The translations under genes and the position numbers were made by a program. Below are positions 9,443 through 18,197 of a DNA stretch of 64,000 nucleotides, in pieces; the stretch's first letter is position 1, and every line of letters starts with the position of its first letter. The stretch is from Hyphomicrobium sp. 12-62-95 (lineage in GTDB: Bacteria > Pseudomonadota > Alphaproteobacteria > Rhizobiales > Hyphomicrobiaceae). The DNA is taken from positions 62,001-126,000 of the forward strand of contig NCCZ01000007.1 of assembly GCA_002279935.1 (NCBI GenBank), read 5' to 3'. The notes under the pieces were generated by a model, which saw only the letters and a list, made by a program, of their open reading frames with translations, had not been told where the DNA came from and did no database searches.

Positions 9443-12400
9443 ATGACGATGCGTCAATCGCTCCTGCTCGCAGCCATCCTGGCCGCTGTGGCCGCGCCGT
9501 TGCCCGCCAGCGCGCAAAAGCCCGACTACGACCGCTTGAACAACATCCTCGAAGACAAGTTCAATCCCGCCAACGCACCCGGCACCGTGACGACGCCGGC
9601 GCCTGCCACGCGCTCACTCAACGAGCCCGCGCCATCGACGCCGCCCACTGACAAGAAAACCGACTTCGAATACGTGAAACCCGACGCCAACGCGTTGAAG
9701 CGCAAGCGTCAAGGCGGCGGCTCGGAAGGGTGGTACGATACGATCAAGAAGAAAGTCTGGGGCAAGTCGTCCTCACTCTCGCCGATCGTCTCGCCCGCCA
9801 ACGCCGCACCATTTTCAGGTGCGAACGCCGATGTGTCAGGCGGCACGCCCTCGCACTTGCTGCGCACCGGCGGCACGGCGAAAGCCCAGTCAGAAGTCCC
9901 GGTCGCCAAAAAGAACAGCTTCATGATCCAGCTGAAGCCGGATGCAACGGAAGCGCAGATCCAGGCCCTACTGAAAAAGTACGATCTCAACATCACCAAA
10001 GTCATTGGCGCGCTCGGCGTCATCACCGTCGAGCAGAACAATCCCGAACCCACGCGCAGCCTCGAAAGCGCCGCCCCGCAGCAGAAGCTGGAAAACATTC
10101 TCGAACCCCCGCTCGTCAAATCCCTTCGTCAGGAGCCCGCAGTCGACGCCGCCTTCGTCGATAGCCTCATCGGCACTAAGGGCCTGCCCAAGCCCTCCGG
10201 CGCCGAAATCAAGATCGGCGAAAAATCCTACGCGTGGCGCTGGCAGCCGGGCGAAACGCCCGACGGCAATTGGGGCCTCAAGTCCATCCGCATGCCGGCC
10301 ATGTGGTCGCTGATTGAGCGCCACCGCGCCGCCAACCCAGACGCCACAAAGCCCAAAATCGGCATCATCGACATCGGCTTCACCGAAAACGCCAACGTCA
10401 AATACACCCTCGCCCGCGGCGCCTATCGCCCGCCCCTGGTCCGCCCCGATTGCGAAACCAACCACGGCACGCACATCGCCGGCATCATCGGCGCCAAGCA
10501 AGGCGCGGCTCCCGGCATTGATGGCATCGTCCCCGACGCCGATCTCGAAGCCGTCGCCATTGCCGCCGAATTCATCGGCGAACGCGATGCCCTCGACGCC
10601 GACCTGAGCTGGCAGGCCCAAGCCATGCTGTTCTCCGACGTGCTGTCGAACACGATGGTCTATCTCACCACCAACCTGAAGCAGGGCGGCAACCTGCGCG
10701 TCCTGAACGTCAGCCTCGCCTATAACTTCGTCGCCCGCGGCGTGCTCGGCGACGCCGATCCCGACGATGTCGAAGGCTTGAAGCTCCACATCGCCGATCA
10801 GGCGAGCGTCATCCGCACGATGGCCCGCCTCGTCGAAAACGAAGTCCTTTTCGTCGTCGCCGCCGGCAACGACAGCGAAGGCTTGGATAAACCCCTCGAA
10901 GCCCGCTGGGCATCGCCCTTTGCTTGGGCCGGCACCTACGCCTGGACCAGCGGCGAACCCGTCCGCAACATCATCGTCGTCGAAGCCACCGGCCGCGATG
11001 GCAAGCGCGCCGGCTTCTCCAATGCGGGCGGCCACGTCTCCGCCCCCGGCGTCGACATCATGAGCACACTGGGCTCCACCACATCGCCCTTCGGCGTCTG
11101 CTCCGGCACCTCGCAGGCCGCCCCCCACGTCACCGCGCTCGCGGGTCTCCTGTTCGAATTGGCGCCCGATAAAACCCCGGCCGATGTCATCGCCGCCCTC
11201 AAAGAGAGCGGCGTCCCCGCAGCCGTTGGCGACACCCGCGCGCCGCGCATCGACGCCATCGCGGCCGCCGCAGCCGTCTCCGACACCGCCCGCTCCCGCA
11301 TCGCCGATCTGGACGGAAATGGAAAGGTCGACGCCGAAGACGTGAAATTCTTCGTCCGCAGTCTCGCGGCCATCGAGTCCGCCGCTGCAACAGAAGCCGC
11401 CTTTACCGACGACCTGAACGGCGACGGAGTCGTCGACGATAACGAATGCCATTTCCCCCGAATCGACTTGAACGGCGATGGTCAGGCCAGCGTCCGCGAA
11501 GCGAAAGCGAGCAGCATCCCATTCGTCAAATCCGACATCGCGCCCATCGAAACCGCGTGGTCCGGAGCGGCCGACGCGCTGAAGGCCGTCTTCACCGAAA
11601 CCGGCCTCAGCGCCCGCATCGCCCATAGTCTAGTTGCCGCCGCCAGTGAAACGGACGCCATACCGCCCGCCCAGTGCCGCCGCAAGGATGGCGCCGTCAT
11701 CGCCGCGCTCACCGTGCCGGCACCCGCCCCCTCCGCAACGCCGGAAAGCGCCGTGACACCTGCCGTCTCGAGCGGTCCGGTCGCAGATGGCGGCAGCGTC
11801 GCCGCCACGGCGCCAGCCGAAGAAATCCGCATCGAAGTCACCAAAGGCGTCGAAGACCTGAAGAAGGACAACCCTGATCTCAAGGTTGTCATCAATCCCG
11901 CCACCGGCCTGCCAAGCAGCATCTCCGGCTTCAAGCCCGACGCCACGTCGCTCGCCGCCGGAACCCGCTCCGCCGATCAGACCGAAGACGACACGCGCCG
12001 CATGGTCGAAACCTTCCTCGACACCAGCGGCATCACGGCAGCCCTTCCCGCCAAGGGTAAAAAAGCGGAGTTGAAATATACCGGCCGCCGCAAGGACCCC
12101 GATTTCCCCGGCCGCTACATCGCCAACGTCGAACAGCGCGTCAACGGCGTGAAGGTCTTCGGCTCGTCTGCGCGCATCACGGTCGAGAACTCACTTGGCG
12201 TGACCAAATATCAGGGCACAACGTCGGCCGCCCAGGTCGAAAAGACCGTCCCCGATATCTCCGAAAGTTCAGCCACCACCGCCGCCCGCAAGCGCCTCGG
12301 TGACCTCCTCAAAGGCTCCGGCACCGGCGCCGCACCGCCGTTGCCCATGGGCCCCAACCCCGACACGGCGCCCGCCACCGCCGAAGTTGTCGTCTTTGAT

Positions 12401-13504
12401 CCCGTCCTCCTGCGCGCCAACGTTAAGGGTGGCACGCGCCTCGCCTGGATGGTGACCATCGACACCTTTAAACTCTTCGTCGATGCCAAGAGCGGCGAGG
12501 TCTTCCACTTCTATCGCGACAAACCAACCGGCCTCATCCGCCGCATCTACGACTATTCAAATCCCGCCGAAACCGCCGCCGTCGTCGACGAAGCCGGCAA
12601 GGCCACGGGTTCGATTCCGGAAGATGCCGAACAGGCCTTCCGCTACACCGGCGCCGTCCGCGATTTCTTCTTCCTCGTCTTCGGCCGCAACAGCTTCGAC
12701 GACAATGACCAGGATGGCCCCAACGGCGGCGCACCGCTCGAGAGCTACGTCCGCTATGGCACAGTTCGCAACGCCTACTGGTGCCCGTCCAAATCCTATT
12801 ACTGTCCCAAGTCCAACGTCATGGTGTTCGGCCCCGGTTACGCCGGCGCCGTCGATATCGTCGCCCATGAGATGGTCCACGGCATCATCCAGCACGAATC
12901 CAATCTCATCTATTCCGATGAACCCGGCGCCGTGAACGAAAGTCTCGCCGACATTTTTGGCGCGCTCATCGAGTTCTACGCCAAGTCGGGCACGGGCAAT
13001 TGGCTCCTTGGCGAAAACGCGCCGGGCTATTCGATGGAACGCCCCCTGCGCTCGCTCGCCAATCCAAATCTCACCCTGCCAGACGGAACGTCACTCTTTG
13101 ACAAGACGCAGGCCTTCTCCAGCGCCAACCGGGGCCAGCCAGATCACTACAGCGACGTGCTAACCGCCGACGACCAGATCTGCGCCACCACCTGGCTCAA
13201 CGACAATGGCTGCGTCCACTTCAACAGCGGCATCCTGAACAAGTTCGCCTATCTGATTGCTGAAGGCGGCGAGCACCGCGGCACGCCCGTGAAAGGGCTC
13301 GGCCGTCAAAAGCTCGCCCACCTCACCTACCGCACGATGACCGCGAACCTGAACCAGACCTCGACCCTCATCGAGGCCGCCGAGGGCTTCCTGCAATCCT
13401 GTCTCGATCTGACGCAGAAAAAGACTTCGGGCTTTACCGAGAGCGATTGCGATCAAGTCCTCTCAGCCCAGCAAGCCGTCGGCCTCGTTTACGGCAGCTC
13501 ATAA
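9443..13504 (+). CDS. Exported dual protease: subtilisin (S8) fused to thermolysin-like M4 peptidase
   Basis: A 1353-residue protein with a Sec signal peptide (residues 1-25, ending ASA). GAGG lies 7 nt before the ATG at 9443. The S8 domain spans about residues 280-600 with a complete triad: Asp310 (GIIDIGF), His341 (HGTHIAG), Ser557 (SGTSQAAPH), and oxyanion Asn476 (VVAAGND). Three EF-hand/dockerin-type calcium loops follow (residues 622-686: [36 protein letters not shown]). An FTP/PepSY-like propeptide region (about 795-950) precedes an M4 domain (about 1010-1353) with HEMVH (His1142, Glu1143, His1146), third zinc ligand Glu1166 in NESLADIFG and catalytic His1259 in CVHFNSG. Both enzymes look active. 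It lies 28 bp after the M23 gene, so the two are probably co-transcribed. Confidence 0.9.
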   Translation: MTMRQSLLLAAILAAVAAPLPASAQKPDYDRLNNILEDKFNPANAPGTVTTPAPATRSLNEPAPSTPPTDKKTDFEYVKPDANALKRKRQGGGSEGWYDTIKKKVWGKSSSLSPIVSPANAAPFSGANADVSGGTPSHLLRTGGTAKAQSEVPVAKKNSFMIQLKPDATEAQIQALLKKYDLNITKVIGALGVITVEQNNPEPTRSLESAAPQQKLENILEPPLVKSLRQEPAVDAAFVDSLIGTKGLPKPSGAEIKIGEKSYAWRWQPGETPDGNWGLKSIRMPAMWSLIERHRAANPDATKPKIGIIDIGFTENANVKYTLARGAYRPPLVRPDCETNHGTHIAGIIGAKQGAAPGIDGIVPDADLEAVAIAAEFIGERDALDADLSWQAQAMLFSDVLSNTMVYLTTNLKQGGNLRVLNVSLAYNFVARGVLGDADPDDVEGLKLHIADQASVIRTMARLVENEVLFVVAAGNDSEGLDKPLEARWASPFAWAGTYAWTSGEPVRNIIVVEATGRDGKRAGFSNAGGHVSAPGVDIMSTLGSTTSPFGVCSGTSQAAPHVTALAGLLFELAPDKTPADVIAALKESGVPAAVGDTRAPRIDAIAAAAAVSDTARSRIADLDGNGKVDAEDVKFFVRSLAAIESAAATEAAFTDDLNGDGVVDDNECHFPRIDLNGDGQASVREAKASSIPFVKSDIAPIETAWSGAADALKAVFTETGLSARIAHSLVAAASETDAIPPAQCRRKDGAVIAALTVPAPAPSATPESAVTPAVSSGPVADGGSVAATAPAEEIRIEVTKGVEDLKKDNPDLKVVINPATGLPSSISGFKPDATSLAAGTRSADQTEDDTRRMVETFLDTSGITAALPAKGKKAELKYTGRRKDPDFPGRYIANVEQRVNGVKVFGSSARITVENSLGVTKYQGTTSAAQVEKTVPDISESSATTAARKRLGDLLKGSGTGAAPPLPMGPNPDTAPATAEVVVFDPVLLRANVKGGTRLAWMVTIDTFKLFVDAKSGEVFHFYRDKPTGLIRRIYDYSNPAETAAVVDEAGKATGSIPEDAEQAFRYTGAVRDFFFLVFGRNSFDDNDQDGPNGGAPLESYVRYGTVRNAYWCPSKSYYCPKSNVMVFGPGYAGAVDIVAHEMVHGIIQHESNLIYSDEPGAVNESLADIFGALIEFYAKSGTGNWLLGENAPGYSMERPLRSLANPNLTLPDGTSLFDKTQAFSSANRGQPDHYSDVLTADDQICATTWLNDNGCVHFNSGILNKFAYLIAEGGEHRGTPVKGLGRQKLAHLTYRTMTANLNQTSTLIEAAEGFLQSCLDLTQKKTSGFTESDCDQVLSAQQAVGLVYGSS

Positions 13505-13512
13505 AAGGAACC

Positions 13513-13541
13513 GGCAACCGGCCCCGTTTACGCCGGTTGCC
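13513..13541. terminator. Hairpin between convergent genes, likely bidirectional terminator
   Basis: Perfect 10-bp arms GGCAACCGGC (13513-13522) and GCCGGTTGCC (13532-13541) with a 9-nt loop. The hairpin sits just after the dual-protease stop and overlaps the stop of the convergent minus-strand gene. There is no long T-run, so strength is uncertain. Confidence 0.55.
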
Positions 13542-14553
13542 CGATCACGCCCGTCTCGACGATCATCTTCAGCATGACGGCAGCGCCGCACTGCTTCGAC
13601 ACCGCGTTTGCGTCCCACACGTTGTCGGCAACGAATTTGCCCTTCGTGTAGTGGTTGGAAAAGCTCCACAGGTACGGCGTGTTGATGTTGTAGAGCAGCC
13701 GCGAGCGCCAGCCGTTGTACGCTTCCCAGCGATAAAGCATCCGCGCCAGATCCCAATCGGTGAGATCGGCGAACTTGTCGTAGCGCAGCGCATCCACCGC
13801 GCTCGAATGCCAATCCGTCGGCGGGCTCCACGTGACCGGCCGCCCCTTCGGCACCTGCACCGTGCGTGATCGCAACGGATCGCCATTGTGCAGATGCTTG
13901 TTGAAGTCAAAGCCGCATTCCATGCCGTGAATGATCGCCACGAAATACCATGGCACGCAGATCTCATCCTCGATCTGCTGATAGCGCGCGCGCCGTGCCG
14001 GATCGGCCACCTTGTCGGTGTACCACTTCACTTCCGACGCCTTGTCGGACCGGATCACGCACGTCCGGAACAACTCCCGGTATTTCTCCGCCACATCCTC
14101 GAACTTCGGCGCCTTCACCGTCGGCGCCGCCCCAGGCGGCCCCGGCTCCTCTGGCGCCTCGCGCGGCAACTTCTCCGCCGCCAGCACCTTGCCCAAGAGC
14201 GCACTCGCTTCGCTCTTCAAATCCTCTGCCGCATCGGCCTTCTCGGGCGACGCCGTCGCGATCGCCCCGTCGAGGCTATCCATAAAATCGACGATCGCCG
14301 GCATGGTCGATGAGAAATCGTCCGACAAGCTCTCCGGCCCCAGCGACATGCGCGGCACGCCCAGACCCTGCTTCTGTGCCGCAATCGTCAACCGCCCAAG
14401 CTCGCCCCAGATCGGCGACACCGGCCCCGACCCCGGCAACGCATCCTGCGCCAGGGCAGCGCTACCCAATCCGCGCACGACGAACGGCGCGGCCACCGCG
14501 GCCACCGCCCCGCGCACAAACGTCCGCCGGTCGCATGAGAGACGTCGAACCAT
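13528..14553 (-). CDS. Tat-exported lysozyme-like protein
   Basis: A 341-residue product whose N-terminus has a twin-arginine-like signal (DRRTFVRGAVAAVAAPF). The first half is an Ala/Glu-rich region; the conserved-looking domain is the C-terminal 160 residues, with HGMECGFDFNKHLHNGDPL, TVQVPKGRP, SAVDALRYDKFADLTDWDL and EAYNGWRS. This arrangement resembles lysozyme-like hydrolases found mainly in cyanobacteria and phage-type endolysins; Glu in GMECGFDF is the best catalytic candidate. That assignment is from memory of the motif, not proven. ATG at 14553 is preferred to the adjacent GTG at 14556. Convergent with the dual-protease gene. Confidence 0.6.
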   Translation of the reverse strand: MVRRLSCDRRTFVRGAVAAVAAPFVVRGLGSAALAQDALPGSGPVSPIWGELGRLTIAAQKQGLGVPRMSLGPESLSDDFSSTMPAIVDFMDSLDGAIATASPEKADAAEDLKSEASALLGKVLAAEKLPREAPEEPGPPGAAPTVKAPKFEDVAEKYRELFRTCVIRSDKASEVKWYTDKVADPARRARYQQIEDEICVPWYFVAIIHGMECGFDFNKHLHNGDPLRSRTVQVPKGRPVTWSPPTDWHSSAVDALRYDKFADLTDWDLARMLYRWEAYNGWRSRLLYNINTPYLWSFSNHYTKGKFVADNVWDANAVSKQCGAAVMLKMIVETGVIGQPA

Positions 14554-14602
14554 CACGCAGATCCCCCAACAATGTCCGGAACCAAAAGGCCCCGCCGACG
14601 GA

Positions 14603-15937
14603 TTATGCCACCTGCAAGCGCGCCCGCCCAGCCCGTTGGCCTGCCTTGGGCGCGGAAGTGACCTCAGCCGCCTCCTGAGCGCGGCCCCGCGGCAACAGCA
14701 CCAGGATCATGACAATGAACATGGAAAACCCATGCGTCTTCGCCGACAGGCTAAGCGACGCCGACGCGACCGCAAAAAAGTAGATCATCACCGCCAGCGA
14801 CGCTGGCCGCTCTTTCACGACCTCGGCACAGAACATGAACAGCCCCGCGAAAAACACCAAACCCGCGATCAGCCCATACGACAGAACGATCGCCACCCAG
14901 AAACTCTCGATCCCGTAGTCGAGCCCGTAATGCCGCATCAGGTTGTGGACATAGTCGGCATTCGGCCCGAGCAGGATTTCCGCCCAAGTGAGATGCTTGA
15001 ATATCTCAAACATCTCCACGCGCGCCGACGCGCTGCCCTGGTCGTCGACAAGCCGCGACAGGAATTTGTCGAAGAAGCCCGCATCCGCCAGCACCAGCAC
15101 GCCGCCCGCCAGAACCGGCAGACCGATCAAGCCCAACAGCACCAGCGCCGCATCGAACGGCCGCCCGCGCAACACATCCACTAGCCGCCGCAGTACGTGC
15201 CACAAAACGAACAGCACCACGAGCCCCGTCGCCGCCCGCCCGCCGAACACGACCATGCCCGCGGCCGCAATCAGAAACAAAATCGGCTTCAAGAATTGCG
15301 GCAGATCCCGCGCTCCGCCCGACAAGAGGAGCACCATATAGCTGCCCGTCAGCATCGCGTTCGACAGCGGATGCCCGATGAACGCCGACGCGCGCCACTC
15401 CTCCTCCAGTGTCTCGCCTTCAATGTGCAAAGGCGTCATCCGGAACCCGAGCCCAACCTCCGCCATCCCCAAAAGCGAATTGACGACAAAGAGCCCATGA
15501 ATGAGCCACGCCAACCGCCGCCTCCGGTCCTCATCCACCTCCGCCAGCAACAGAAACACCAGCACCGGCCCGATGAACGTGTCGATGAACACCGTGAACG
15601 GCAGACCGACGACCAACATCGCCTGCGCCATCATCAAGAACACGGTGGCCAGATAAAAAACGACCCGCGGACGCTCCCCGAACCCCTTCGCCAGCGGCAC
15701 CAAGGGATTGGCGGCCGTCATCGCCGTCAGCAGCAGGATCAAGGCCGCCAAGAGGGTTGCAGGATGGATTTTTTCCAGCGGACTGCCGCCCGCGTCGCCG
15801 TAGTTCCAGCCGAACTCGATCAGCACGTAACCCGACACCGCGAACAGCAAAACGATGTCCAACGCGATCAGCCCGCCGAAAAACGCTCCCGAAGGAGCCG
15901 TCAGATAACCGGACACACGCGTCGCAGATTGAGCCAT
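14603..15937 (-). CDS. VpsF-like polysaccharide biosynthesis membrane protein
   Basis: A 444-residue integral membrane protein with about ten predicted hydrophobic helices. The order of helices, a long loop with FRMTPLHIEGETLEEEWRA, and SARVEMFEIFKHLTWAEILLG with a following GIESFWVAIVLSYG resemble VpsF/O-antigen-ligase-like proteins, which ligate or polymerise exopolysaccharide at the periplasmic face. No other polysaccharide genes lie next to it in this window, so it is an orphan here. The protein ends in a basic tail. The specific sugar polymer is unknown. Confidence 0.7.
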   Translation of the reverse strand: MAQSATRVSGYLTAPSGAFFGGLIALDIVLLFAVSGYVLIEFGWNYGDAGGSPLEKIHPATLLAALILLLTAMTAANPLVPLAKGFGERPRVVFYLATVFLMMAQAMLVVGLPFTVFIDTFIGPVLVFLLLAEVDEDRRRRLAWLIHGLFVVNSLLGMAEVGLGFRMTPLHIEGETLEEEWRASAFIGHPLSNAMLTGSYMVLLLSGGARDLPQFLKPILFLIAAAGMVVFGGRAATGLVVLFVLWHVLRRLVDVLRGRPFDAALVLLGLIGLPVLAGGVLVLADAGFFDKFLSRLVDDQGSASARVEMFEIFKHLTWAEILLGPNADYVHNLMRHYGLDYGIESFWVAIVLSYGLIAGLVFFAGLFMFCAEVVKERPASLAVMIYFFAVASASLSLSAKTHGFSMFIVMILVLLPRGRAQEAAEVTSAPKAGQRAGRARLQVA

Positions 15938-16056
15938 CGCCGACCGACCAAACAGCTTTCATGGCGTTGAACCCCGGAAAGGAGCACGCTGCTCATGGTT
16001 AAAGCGCACGACTGTGCCGCCTTAACGGCCAACAGAGCAAACCCCGTGCCCTCGGC

Positions 16057-16833
16057 TCAGCCGAGCGTCACACCGCACGCCGCCAGCCAGCCGAGCCCCG
16101 CCACCGTTGCAGCCTTCGGCCGGTATTCACAGCCGATCCAGCCATCGAACCCCGTCGCATCGATGGCCCGGAACACCGCCGCATAATCGATCACATCGGA
16201 CGCCGGCTCGCTGCGATCCGGTGGATTGGCGCACTGATAGTGCCGCGTGATCGGCTGAAATTCTGAAATCGCAGCCATCACCCCGCCCTGCATCCGCTCG
16301 CGGTGATAAAGATCGAATTGCAGCCCGAGGTTCGCTGCACCCACCGCCGAAATCACGTCGCGCGCCTGCTCCGTCGTCGTCAAAAAATACCCCTGCATGT
16401 CGAACGTGTTGATCGGCTCGATCAGCACATCGACGCCCTCGCCCCGCGCCCACTCTGCAGCCAGCGTCAGGTTGCGCACATAAACATCGCGGTCCGTCCC
16501 ATGCGGCTCGAGCCCCGCCATCGCATGCACGCGCGGACACCCCAGAGCATCCGCATACCGAAGCGCCAAATCGACGCCCGCGGCGAACTCATCTTCGCGC
16601 CCCGTCAACGCCGTAATACCCCGCTCGCCCTCGTCCCAATGTCCCGGCGGCAGATTGAACAACACGACCTGCAATCCATGTGCATCAAGCCGCGCGCGAA
16701 TATCGTCGATGTCGAAGGCATAAGGAAACAGGAACTCGACGCCCTTGAACCCTGCACCCGCCGCCGCCTCGAACCGGTCGAGAAACGGCACCTCGGTAAA
16801 CATCAAGCTCAAGTTGGCGGCAAAACGCGGCAT
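16057..16833 (-). CDS. hyi: Hydroxypyruvate isomerase / 2-oxo-tetronate isomerase family
   Basis: A 258-residue TIM-barrel isomerase. Family signatures are MPRFAANLSLMFTEVPFLDRF at the start, FNLPPGHWDEGERG, VLIEPINTFDMQGYFL, LQFDLYHRERMQGG and the late metal-binding GCEYRP. Hydroxypyruvate isomerase (Hyi) interconverts hydroxypyruvate and tartronate semialdehyde; the close relative OtnI acts on 2-oxo-tetronates, and sequence alone does not separate them. No gcl, glxR or otn partner genes lie in the window. It is the last gene of a compact minus-strand run and starts 10 bp after the arfB stop. Confidence 0.85.
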   Translation of the reverse strand: MPRFAANLSLMFTEVPFLDRFEAAAGAGFKGVEFLFPYAFDIDDIRARLDAHGLQVVLFNLPPGHWDEGERGITALTGREDEFAAGVDLALRYADALGCPRVHAMAGLEPHGTDRDVYVRNLTLAAEWARGEGVDVLIEPINTFDMQGYFLTTTEQARDVISAVGAANLGLQFDLYHRERMQGGVMAAISEFQPITRHYQCANPPDRSEPASDVIDYAAVFRAIDATGFDGWIGCEYRPKAATVAGLGWLAACGVTLG

Positions 16834-16843
16834 TGCACTATCC

Positions 16844-17260
16844 TCAATCGAAATCCGTCTTCGAACCGCGCAACCGTTTGACGTTACCCCGCTTCACCTT
16901 GCCCTCAAGACGCCGCGTCCGCGATGCCTTCGACGGCTTGGTCGCGATCCGCTTTTTAGGCACGTGTGTGGCCTTCAATACCAACTCTGCAAGCCGCTCC
17001 CGCGCATCGTCGCGATTGCGCTCCTGCGTCCGGAACCGGTCTGCGCGGATCACCAGCACGCCCTCGTCCGTCATCCGCCGCCCTGCGAGCACGACGAGAC
17101 GGTCCCGCACCGCCACCGGCAACGTCCCGTGCCGCACGTTGTAGCGCAGCTCCACCGCCGTCGAGACCTTGTTGACGTTCTGCCCACCCGGACCCGAGGC
17201 CCGCATGAAGCGTTCCTCGATATCGCGTTCGTCCAGCGTGAGGGTGGCGGTAATGCGCAC
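16844..17260 (-). CDS. arfB: Alternative ribosome-rescue factor ArfB (YaeJ)
   Basis: A 138-residue class I release-factor-like protein with the catalytic GGQ in RASGPGGQNVNKVSTAVELR and a basic C-terminal tail (KRIATKPSKASRTRRLEGKVKRG) that in ArfB enters the empty mRNA channel of a stalled ribosome. It hydrolyses peptidyl-tRNA on non-stop complexes. Length and domain layout match ArfB and lack the codon-recognition domain of RF1/RF2. Translation starts at GTG 17260. It lies between a flavin reductase gene and hyi on the same strand. Confidence 0.9.
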   Translation of the reverse strand: MRITATLTLDERDIEERFMRASGPGGQNVNKVSTAVELRYNVRHGTLPVAVRDRLVVLAGRRMTDEGVLVIRADRFRTQERNRDDARERLAELVLKATHVPKKRIATKPSKASRTRRLEGKVKRGNVKRLRGSKTDFD

Positions 17261-17288
17261 GAGCGTCGTCTCTTGCTATGGCCGCGTT

Positions 17289-17777
17289 TCAGCGCGCACC
17301 GATATCCCAATAGTCATTGCGGAAATAGAGCAGCGGCGCCCCCTCCGTGCGAAACCGGCCATCGACGACGCGCCCAATGAAAATTGAGTGCGTCGCGAAT
17401 TCATGCTCATCAAGCAGCTCGCAGTCGAGGCTGGCCAGCGCGCCCGCCAAAACCGGCGCCCCAGTCTGCATCGTCTCCCACACCGCCCCGCCCTCGAAGC
17501 GTTGCTCGCCGGAAACCCCGCCCTTGCCCGAGAACCGTTCCGCCAGCGTCTGCTGCTCATGCGCAAGAATGTTCACGCTAAACGATTTCGAAGCAACGAT
17601 GACGCCATGCGTCCCCGAGCGCCGCTGCACGCACACGAGCACCGTTGGCGGGTTGTCGGACAGCGACGAAAATGCCGTCGCCGTCAGCCCGCCCCGCGCA
17701 CCCGGCTGTCCGGCCGCGATGATGGTCACAGCTCCCGCCTGATGACGCATGAGGGCGCGATAGCGGGAAGCATCCAT
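17289..17777 (-). CDS. Flavin reductase family protein
   Basis: A 162-residue single-domain protein of the flavin reductase (split-barrel FMN-binding) family: AVTIIAAG, GLTATAFSSLSDNPPTVLVCV, KSFSVNILAHEQQTLAERFSG, and the closing LLYFRNDYWDIG. Members reduce FMN or FAD with NAD(P)H and usually feed a two-component monooxygenase. No oxygenase partner lies nearby. It starts at ATG 17777 and lies 28 bp upstream of arfB on the same strand. Confidence 0.85.
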   Translation of the reverse strand: MDASRYRALMRHQAGAVTIIAAGQPGARGGLTATAFSSLSDNPPTVLVCVQRRSGTHGVIVASKSFSVNILAHEQQTLAERFSGKGGVSGEQRFEGGAVWETMQTGAPVLAGALASLDCELLDEHEFATHSIFIGRVVDGRFRTEGAPLLYFRNDYWDIGAR

Positions 17778-17825
17778 CGGCGGGGTTGGTCCTCTGTTGA
17801 TATGGGATTGAAAGCGATCGCCACC

Positions 17826-18197
17826 TTAGTCGGCGACAGCCCCATAGAATACGATGCGATTGCCGAATGGATCCCCGACAATCAACTCCCGGAGGCCCCA
17901 GGGTTGCTCCTGAATGGCCGGGCGGGCGAACTTATAATCCTTTTCCCGCAATTCGGAAGCCAGCTGACCAAGATCGGTTGTCCCGATCCGCACCGCGGAT
18001 CCTGGCGTTGCATCACCATGATGTTCGCTCAAATGAAGTGCCGCCCCCGCCCGCGAGACCTGCATATAAAGCGGAAAATCCGAGCCAAACCGGTGCTCGA
18101 AGTCAATCCTGAACCCCAGAAAACCGACGTAGAACTCCCGCGCCTTGGCCTCGTCGAACATGCGCAAAATGGGAATGACCGGACCCAGCCCCGTCAT
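17826..18197 (-). CDS. Glyoxalase-superfamily (bleomycin-resistance-like) protein
   Basis: A 123-residue vicinal-oxygen-chelate fold protein. It has VIPILRMFDEAKAREFYVGFLGF near the start and RELIVGDPFGNRIVFY at the end, the layout of Ble-type antibiotic-binding proteins and related glyoxalase-fold proteins of unknown substrate. The ATG at 18197 overlaps the TGA of the upstream oxidoreductase by 4 nt (ATGA), so the two are translationally coupled. Its metal ligands and substrate cannot be assigned. The coupling suggests it acts with, or protects, the product of the oxidoreductase, but that is inference. Confidence 0.75.
   Translation of the reverse strand: MTGLGPVIPILRMFDEAKAREFYVGFLGFRIDFEHRFGSDFPLYMQVSRAGAALHLSEHHGDATPGSAVRIGTTDLGQLASELREKDYKFARPAIQEQPWGLRELIVGDPFGNRIVFYGAVAD

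Noticed and set aside
9968..11626. Long antisense open frame (552 codons) within the dual-protease gene
   Set aside because: It is a shadow of the C-rich third codon positions of the real gene; it has no domain and Gly/Asp-rich, non-protein-like composition.
14012..15184. Open frame of 390 codons antisense to the lysozyme-like and VpsF-like genes
   Set aside because: It crosses two real genes on the other strand and is Arg/Gln/His-rich without a domain.
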